DNA of 64,000 bases from an uncultured Dysosmobacter sp. (GTDB taxonomy: Bacteria; Bacillota; Clostridia; Oscillospirales; Oscillospiraceae): contig NZ_CANRMB010000005.1 of NCBI RefSeq assembly GCF_947631635.1, positions 1 to 64,000 of the forward strand, given 5' to 3'. Shown here piece by piece: positions 59,495 to 64,000 of this stretch (the first letter of the stretch is position 1; each line of letters opens with the position of its first letter). The notes beneath the pieces were generated by a model that saw only the letters and a list, made by a program, of their open reading frames with translations, had not been told where the DNA came from and ran no database searches. A program made the translations under genes and the position numbers.

Positions 59495-60637
59495 ATGAAG
59501 CGCAACAAATTATGGATCATTTGCATCCTTGCCCTCGTGGTAGTCATGCTCTCCACAACTGCTTTTGCTCTTGATGAAAGCGAGGTGGAGAGTGCGATTT
59601 CTGCTTCCAGCAGGGATGAAGTCGCAGGGAACCTGTTCATCTGGTTCCTCTGTGCAGTCTCATTTCTCAAAATCAGTCAGAAGATCGACAGCTTTATGTC
59701 CAGTCTGGGCGTCAATGTCGGTCGTACTGGCGGAAGTATGCTCGCTGAATTGATGATTGCCGGCAGAGCGCTCGGTGCGGCAGCAAGAGCTACCGGAGGT
59801 GCGGTAGGCAACATATTCAATCGCAGCCATGCTTCCGGAACTACAACAAATCAAGCAGCCGGCCAAGCCTTTACCGGTGGTGGCAACGGGTTGATTGGTG
59901 TGGCACAGAGAGCTGCCGGCAATGCGGCGGCGTCAAGTGCAACTGGGCGCGGCTCCGGGCTTGGTAGCTTTGTTGGTGGTGCTATGTTTGGCTCCAGCTT
60001 AAAAGCAGGTGGCAAATTTGCGTCGGATGTTGTTGGTGCGGTTGCAACGGGCAATATTTCTTCCGTGGGAACAATCACCGGCGACAAGGCTGCACAGGCA
60101 CTGACCAGTTATCTGGGCTATGGCGTAGCAGACGATTCTGCGGCTGGCAATGAACATGGGGCAGGAACGGTGTCCCCCGGTACTCAAATCCCCGTAACAC
60201 CAGATCACGATATGAGTCAGTCCCAAGAAGGCGTGACCATCACGCAAGATGGCGGTTCTGCCGGTGCTGATGCTTCCGTTGCCGGCTCCTACATTCCCGG
60301 AAGTTCAAGCTCCGGAATTGGTGGTAGTTCTCCCATCCCCAGTCAGCCACCTTCCTTCCGGAATGTGGAGATTGGCGGTGGACGGATTACCGGATATGAA
60401 ACGCCGGCAGGCGGCGGCGAGGAGCGGCAGTTTGCCATGTATAATGCCGCTCAGTATATGGAGCCGACAGGTTCCTTTGAGACAGTCGAAACTACAGACG
60501 GCCAGAGCTGGTACAAGCAGTATGCTGAGCCGACCGTACAGAAGACTCCTTATAAGGACGATTCCGGCAAAATCAAGTACGAGGAGCGAATCGTGGAGCA
60601 AATGCCCCAGATTCCCAAGAGAAAGGATCGCGTATAA
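59495..60637 (+). CDS. Gly/Ala-rich conjugation-operon membrane protein
   Basis: 380 residues: a signal-like N-terminus (LWIICILALVVVMLSTTAFA), a second hydrophobic stretch (LFIWFLCAVSFLKIS), then a long Gly/Ala/Ser-rich low-complexity region and a C-terminal domain with Tyr and Glu residues. It corresponds in position to the C-terminal soluble part of larger TrbL/VirB6 proteins, so channel assembly is likely. It ends in a TAATG overlap with the next gene. Confidence 0.7.
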   Translation: MKRNKLWIICILALVVVMLSTTAFALDESEVESAISASSRDEVAGNLFIWFLCAVSFLKISQKIDSFMSSLGVNVGRTGGSMLAELMIAGRALGAAARATGGAVGNIFNRSHASGTTTNQAAGQAFTGGGNGLIGVAQRAAGNAAASSATGRGSGLGSFVGGAMFGSSLKAGGKFASDVVGAVATGNISSVGTITGDKAAQALTSYLGYGVADDSAAGNEHGAGTVSPGTQIPVTPDHDMSQSQEGVTITQDGGSAGADASVAGSYIPGSSSSGIGGSSPIPSQPPSFRNVEIGGGRITGYETPAGGGEERQFAMYNAAQYMEPTGSFETVETTDGQSWYKQYAEPTVQKTPYKDDSGKIKYEERIVEQMPQIPKRKDRV

Positions 60638-61983
60638 TGACTGACGAAATCAGGAAAGCGCAGAATAATTCCGCAGAAAGTACCGTAAAATCCGCTGCGA
60701 AGGCAGGAAAAGCGGTGTCCAATATTACAAGAGGGGCTGCTACCGGAGGAATTCACGGGGTAGCCCTTGAAACTGCCAAGGCATCAAAGAAATGGATCAT
60801 CGCACTCGTCGGGATCATTTTGATTCCGGTTCTGATTGTGGCCATGCTTCCTTCCGTTATCTTCGGGTCATTGCTTGGAGACGGGACGGAGACTGCAAAC
60901 GGCATTTCAGACAATGCGGTGTTGACGCAGAACATGGTGGATCTGAATACAGGGATCAGCACCATCCTCTCGGAGGGCCTGACTGATGTTCTGGATAGAA
61001 TCGACGCTGACTTTGCTGCGTCAGGCTGTGATGCAATGGAAGTTAACAATCCTTACGGATCTGATGTTGTTTTCAATGCAAATTACTTTGTGGCACTGTA
61101 CTGTGCCAGCAAGGACACCGATGCGGCATCCATCTCGAAGAGTGATATGGAAAGCGTACTGCGCAGCCATAAGGACAAACTCTACTCCTTCAGTTTCACG
61201 GACGAAGTGAGGCAGGAAGAAGGAGAGGTTGATGAAGCAACTGGGGTTCCGGAAGTCATAGAAACAACTGTCCGGGTGTACGAAATCATCTACAACGGCG
61301 AAGCCTATTTCGCTGATGAAGTCTTCGCACTCAGCGATGACCAGAAAAACCTCGCCTCAAACTACGCACAAAATCTCTCCGTGTTCCTGAGCGATGGTGT
61401 CTATCAGGCGCTGTCTGAGACAGACTTCGCGCAGATGGGCATTTCCTATGATGGTGTAGTCTTCACGGACGGTTCCACGCAGGTTACTTACTACAACCAG
61501 TTAGATGACCGGTGGCGGTATCTGCCTTATGGAACAGATGACATCGGGGGCTATGCCTGCGGTCCTACGGCCATGTCGATAGTGGTTTCCAGTCTGACCT
61601 CCGAAACGGTTGATCCTCCGCACATGGCGCAATGGGCTTACGAGCATGGGTACTGGTGCAGCAAAAGCGGCTCCTATCATTCCCTCATCCCTGGCGCTGC
61701 TGAAGAGTGGGGGCTGGCGGTGGAAGGCTGTACTGCGTCTGAGCCCCAGAGAATTGTTGATGCTCTGGCAGACGGGAAGTTGGTCGTTGCGCTTATGAGT
61801 AAGGGCCACTTCACTTCTTCCGGGCATTTCATCGTCCTCCGGGGAGTCACCTCAGACGAGAAAATCCTGGTAGCCGATCCGGCCAGCTATAAACGCTCTG
61901 AGAAGCAGTGGGATTTTTCCATCATCCTCAATGAAGCAAGTAAAAACGCAGGTGCCGGTGGTCCTTTCTGGATTATCGGCTAA
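60637..61983 (+). CDS. Conjugation protein with C-terminal C39-like peptidase domain
   Basis: 448 residues: a cytoplasmic N-terminus, one membrane helix (WIIALVGIILIPVLIVAMLP, about 49-68), a central extracytoplasmic domain, and a C39-type papain-fold domain from about residue 285 (YYNQLDDRWRYLPYGTDDIG; catalytic Cys in YACGPTAM, His in GHFIVLRGV, Asp in VADPASY). CD1108-like proteins of Clostridial ICEs have similar layouts and are thought to open the cell wall or process a partner. The start overlaps the previous stop by one base. Confidence 0.82.
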   Translation: MTDEIRKAQNNSAESTVKSAAKAGKAVSNITRGAATGGIHGVALETAKASKKWIIALVGIILIPVLIVAMLPSVIFGSLLGDGTETANGISDNAVLTQNMVDLNTGISTILSEGLTDVLDRIDADFAASGCDAMEVNNPYGSDVVFNANYFVALYCASKDTDAASISKSDMESVLRSHKDKLYSFSFTDEVRQEEGEVDEATGVPEVIETTVRVYEIIYNGEAYFADEVFALSDDQKNLASNYAQNLSVFLSDGVYQALSETDFAQMGISYDGVVFTDGSTQVTYYNQLDDRWRYLPYGTDDIGGYACGPTAMSIVVSSLTSETVDPPHMAQWAYEHGYWCSKSGSYHSLIPGAAEEWGLAVEGCTASEPQRIVDALADGKLVVALMSKGHFTSSGHFIVLRGVTSDEKILVADPASYKRSEKQWDFSIILNEASKNAGAGGPFWIIG

Positions 61984-61996
61984 GGAGGCGCAGCGT

Positions 61997-62362
61997 ATGG
62001 ATAATTCTATGAATAATAGTGGGGGCTGCAAGTACTCCACAAAGCTGAACTGTCATAGCACAAACGAATGTGCAAGGTGCGGCTGGAACCCGGTTGTGAG
62101 GGAAAGGCGCATCAAGCAGTTTATAAGGGAACGAGCACTGGAGCAGCAGAAGAGACCGGAACGCTGCCCCCTGCGCGACTTTCCTGTAATGGATCAGAAG
62201 AACAAACTCGGCATGGTTCTGAGTTGCTTCAGTACCCGCTGTGAGATGACACCCGAAGGAACCTGTCGCATTCTTGCCGGCGTCCTTGATCATTGGAAGG
62301 CAGCGGCAGGCATTCAGACTGTGCCTCCGGAGAAAGTCGAGAACAGTAATGAGTTATCATAA
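61997..62362 (+). CDS. Cysteine-containing conjugation-operon protein, unknown function
   Basis: 121 residues with CKYSTKLNCHSTNECARCGW near the N-terminus (five Cys, likely metal-binding) and further Cys at CPLRDFP, SCFSTRCEM and GTCRI. No membrane helix. ATG 61997 follows AAGGAGG. Its 3' end overlaps the VirB4-like gene by 14 bases, so the two are coupled. I do not know a function. Confidence 0.75.
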   Translation: MDNSMNNSGGCKYSTKLNCHSTNECARCGWNPVVRERRIKQFIRERALEQQKRPERCPLRDFPVMDQKNKLGMVLSCFSTRCEMTPEGTCRILAGVLDHWKAAAGIQTVPPEKVENSNELS

Positions 62363-64000
62363 AGAAGAACAGGATATTTACTATATCCCACCTAATTTCC
62401 TAACCAGTGGCCGTTTGTTTGGCGGCATGATACGAGTACGCAATGCAATTGAAGCTTGCGTACTCGTTTTGCTTACTGGGCTGCCTATCATCAGGCTGCC
62501 CCTCTCCTTGACAGCAAGGATCATTCTTCTGTGCCTGATTCCACTGCCTCTGGGTATCTTTGCCGTCATTGGCTTCGATGGCGATTCACTGACGGAGTTT
62601 GCATTGAACTGGATCAAGTGGCTTTTCAATCGCCGCATTCTCTATCGTTCAGACGCGGAGCCACAGCAGAGTGATAAGCCAAGTGTGCGACAAAGAAGTG
62701 AAAATCAGGCACCCCACCAGCCCCCGGAGCAGCTTGGCATCAAGCTCAAGCAGCATCCGCCGAAAGCTCGAAAAAGAGGCAGGCGGAGTCAGAGGAAAAG
62801 CTCCGACAAGAAGAAAACAGCCCAGGACAGAAAGGCACCTCCCAAGAAGGGCCGCAAGGCCGCCACAACGGAGGGTATCATTCCTGTTGTGGACATCAAT
62901 CACGGCATCGCTCATTTGAGTGATGATCGGTACATCAAAATCCTTGAGGTGGAACCGATCAATTTCCTGCTGAGAAGTGTCCGGGAGCAAAAGAACATCA
63001 TATCCGCCTTCGCAAGCTGGATGAAGATCAGCCCGGTGAAGCTCCAAATCAAGGTGCTCACCAAGAAAGCTGACATCAGCAAGCACCTCAATGCCATTGA
63101 GCGGGATATGGATCGTGAGAATGACCCCAAATGCCGGGAGCTCCAGCAGGACTACTACAACCTCATCAAAACGATTGGGTCCCGCGAGGCAATCACACGC
63201 CGGTTCCTCATCATCTTTGAATATGAGCCAACCTACAATAACCGGAAAAGTGACTACGCAGAGATTGTTTCCACTTTGGAAACTGCTGCCCGGACTGCTA
63301 GGCAGTACTTCCAGCACTGCGATAATGTGGTTATTACGCATGAAGATGAAAACGCATTTCTGCTGGATGTCCTCTACACCATCTTCAATCGCGAGACTTG
63401 TGAGCGCATCTCGTTGGACAAGCGCATCCGGGAGCTTCAGGTTAAGCAGGTAACTTCCGGGGAGAGCGACTTGAAGATCACACTCCCGCAAGTCCTTGCA
63501 CCAGAAAGTATTGACTTGCGGCATGGTTCCTACATCGTCATGGACGGCGTTTATCACGCATACCTCATGGTTCCCTCAAGCGGCTATAACCCCCGCGTTG
63601 TGGCAGGCTGGACATCCATATTGGTGAATGCCGGTGAGGGTATTGATGTGGACTTTTACTTCCAACGCGAGCCGAAAGAGCGCATCCAGACAAAGCTCGG
63701 CCAGCAAATCCGCATCAACCGAAGCCGAATCAAAGATGCGTCTGATACCAACACCGACTTCGATGACATCGAAGGAGCTATTAAGTCCGGCTATTACCTC
63801 AAGCAGGGCCTATCCAACTATGAGGACTTCTACTACGCCAGCATTCTCGTGACGGTCACGGCAGATACCCTTGAAAACCTGGAATGGCGGGTAGCCGAGG
63901 TGAGGCGATTGATGGTCTCCCAGGATATGGACATCCGCCCTTGCCTATTCCGCCAGGAGCAGGCGATGCAGATGGTGATGCCTATCTGCAAGCTGAATAA
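62349..64000 (+). CDS. VirB4-like conjugation ATPase with PrgI-type N-terminus (partial)
   Basis: The frame from ATG 62349 is open to the window end (550 codons). Residues 1-100 match PrgI/VirB3-type proteins: YYIPPNFLTSGRLFGGMIRV, two membrane helices (VLVLLTGLPIIRLPLS; IILLCLIPLPLGIFAVIGFD) and FNRRILYR. A Lys-rich linker of about 70 residues leads into a VirB4 N-terminal domain (VVDINHGIAHLSDDRYIKIL, HGSYIVMDGVYHAYLMVPSS). The Walker A site is expected beyond the window. VirB4 powers pilus and substrate transport. The VirB3/PrgI-VirB4 fusion is notable. Confidence 0.88.
   Translation, partial: MSYHKEEQDIYYIPPNFLTSGRLFGGMIRVRNAIEACVLVLLTGLPIIRLPLSLTARIILLCLIPLPLGIFAVIGFDGDSLTEFALNWIKWLFNRRILYRSDAEPQQSDKPSVRQRSENQAPHQPPEQLGIKLKQHPPKARKRGRRSQRKSSDKKKTAQDRKAPPKKGRKAATTEGIIPVVDINHGIAHLSDDRYIKILEVEPINFLLRSVREQKNIISAFASWMKISPVKLQIKVLTKKADISKHLNAIERDMDRENDPKCRELQQDYYNLIKTIGSREAITRRFLIIFEYEPTYNNRKSDYAEIVSTLETAARTARQYFQHCDNVVITHEDENAFLLDVLYTIFNRETCERISLDKRIRELQVKQVTSGESDLKITLPQVLAPESIDLRHGSYIVMDGVYHAYLMVPSSGYNPRVVAGWTSILVNAGEGIDVDFYFQREPKERIQTKLGQQIRINRSRIKDASDTNTDFDDIEGAIKSGYYLKQGLSNYEDFYYASILVTVTADTLENLEWRVAEVRRLMVSQDMDIRPCLFRQEQAMQMVMPICKLN

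Larger units (their letters stand above)
46048..64000. mobile_element. Composite integrated element (ICE-like), right end outside the window
   Basis: It starts at the rpsI 3' copy. The content is lower in GC than the chromosome: macro-domain and DUF262 genes, broken vWA, relaxase, PHP and VirD4 genes, an AT-rich methyltransferase gene, two tyrosine integrases and a T4SS operon. The truncated VirD4 next to the integrases suggests at least two nested elements, the inner one starting near 53300. Confidence 0.75.

Overview
The window looks like chromosome of a spore-forming, GC-rich Firmicute, most likely an Oscillospiraceae-type gut Clostridium. The evidence is strong GGAGG ribosome sites, sigma-A promoters, a forespore-type promoter on spoVT, a glgBCD-A-P cluster and Tn1549/CD1107-type conjugation genes. 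It is a mosaic of core chromosome and two mobile regions. No tRNA, intact rRNA gene or CRISPR array was seen.

Chromosomal part 1 (1-11.9 kb): the end of etfA, a small XRE regulator, trmO, a lipoprotein, ptsH (HPr) with uvrC, an LTA-synthase-like enzyme, two CobW/ZNG1-like GTPases (one with a long His-rich metal-binding stretch) and an AGCS amino-acid symporter.

Mobile region 1 (11912-26444): the sporulation gene spoVT is split in two. Codons 1-33 lie at 26537-26439 behind a forespore-like promoter. The remaining 147 codons lie at 11910-11467, fused in frame to a large serine recombinase. Both halves meet a 5-bp direct repeat (GGGTC on the plus strand), and excising 14,528 bp between the repeats would rebuild a 180-codon spoVT exactly in frame. 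The inserted DNA carries the recombinase, a truncated RhuM gene, decayed DNA, and a catabolic regulon: two family III CoA-transferases, an HMG-CoA-lyase-like enzyme, an E1 alpha/beta dehydrogenase pair, an AEC transporter, a DASS transporter and a sigma-54 activator. Three good -24/-12 promoters serve the regulon. This is a skin-like intervening element candidate in a gene where I recall no such element.

Chromosomal part 2 (26.4-46.05 kb): a dicarboxylate/amino-acid symporter, an Asp/Glu racemase and TauE exporter pair, the glycogen cluster glgB-glgC-glgD-glgA-glgP (GlgA has a histone-H1-like tail), a possible small RNA, a sigma factor with a putative anti-sigma partner, a DEAD-box helicase, a DUF4230 protein, an oligopeptide-binding lipoprotein and membrane-linked XRE regulators.

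Mobile region 2 (46.05-64 kb and beyond): it opens with a 48-bp copy of the 3' end of rpsI (ribosomal protein uS9) and its terminator, which looks like an attachment-site remnant. A lower-GC mosaic follows: a macro-domain protein, a DUF262/DUF1524 candidate defence protein, a vWA gene fused by deletion to a headless relaxase, an AT-rich RlmN/Cfr-family radical SAM methyltransferase gene, and fragments of a PHP phosphatase and a VirD4 coupling protein. Two tandem tyrosine integrases, a candidate structured RNA and a rightward conjugation operon (VirB2-, VirB6-, C39-peptidase- and VirB4-like) come next. The VirB4-like gene runs off the window.
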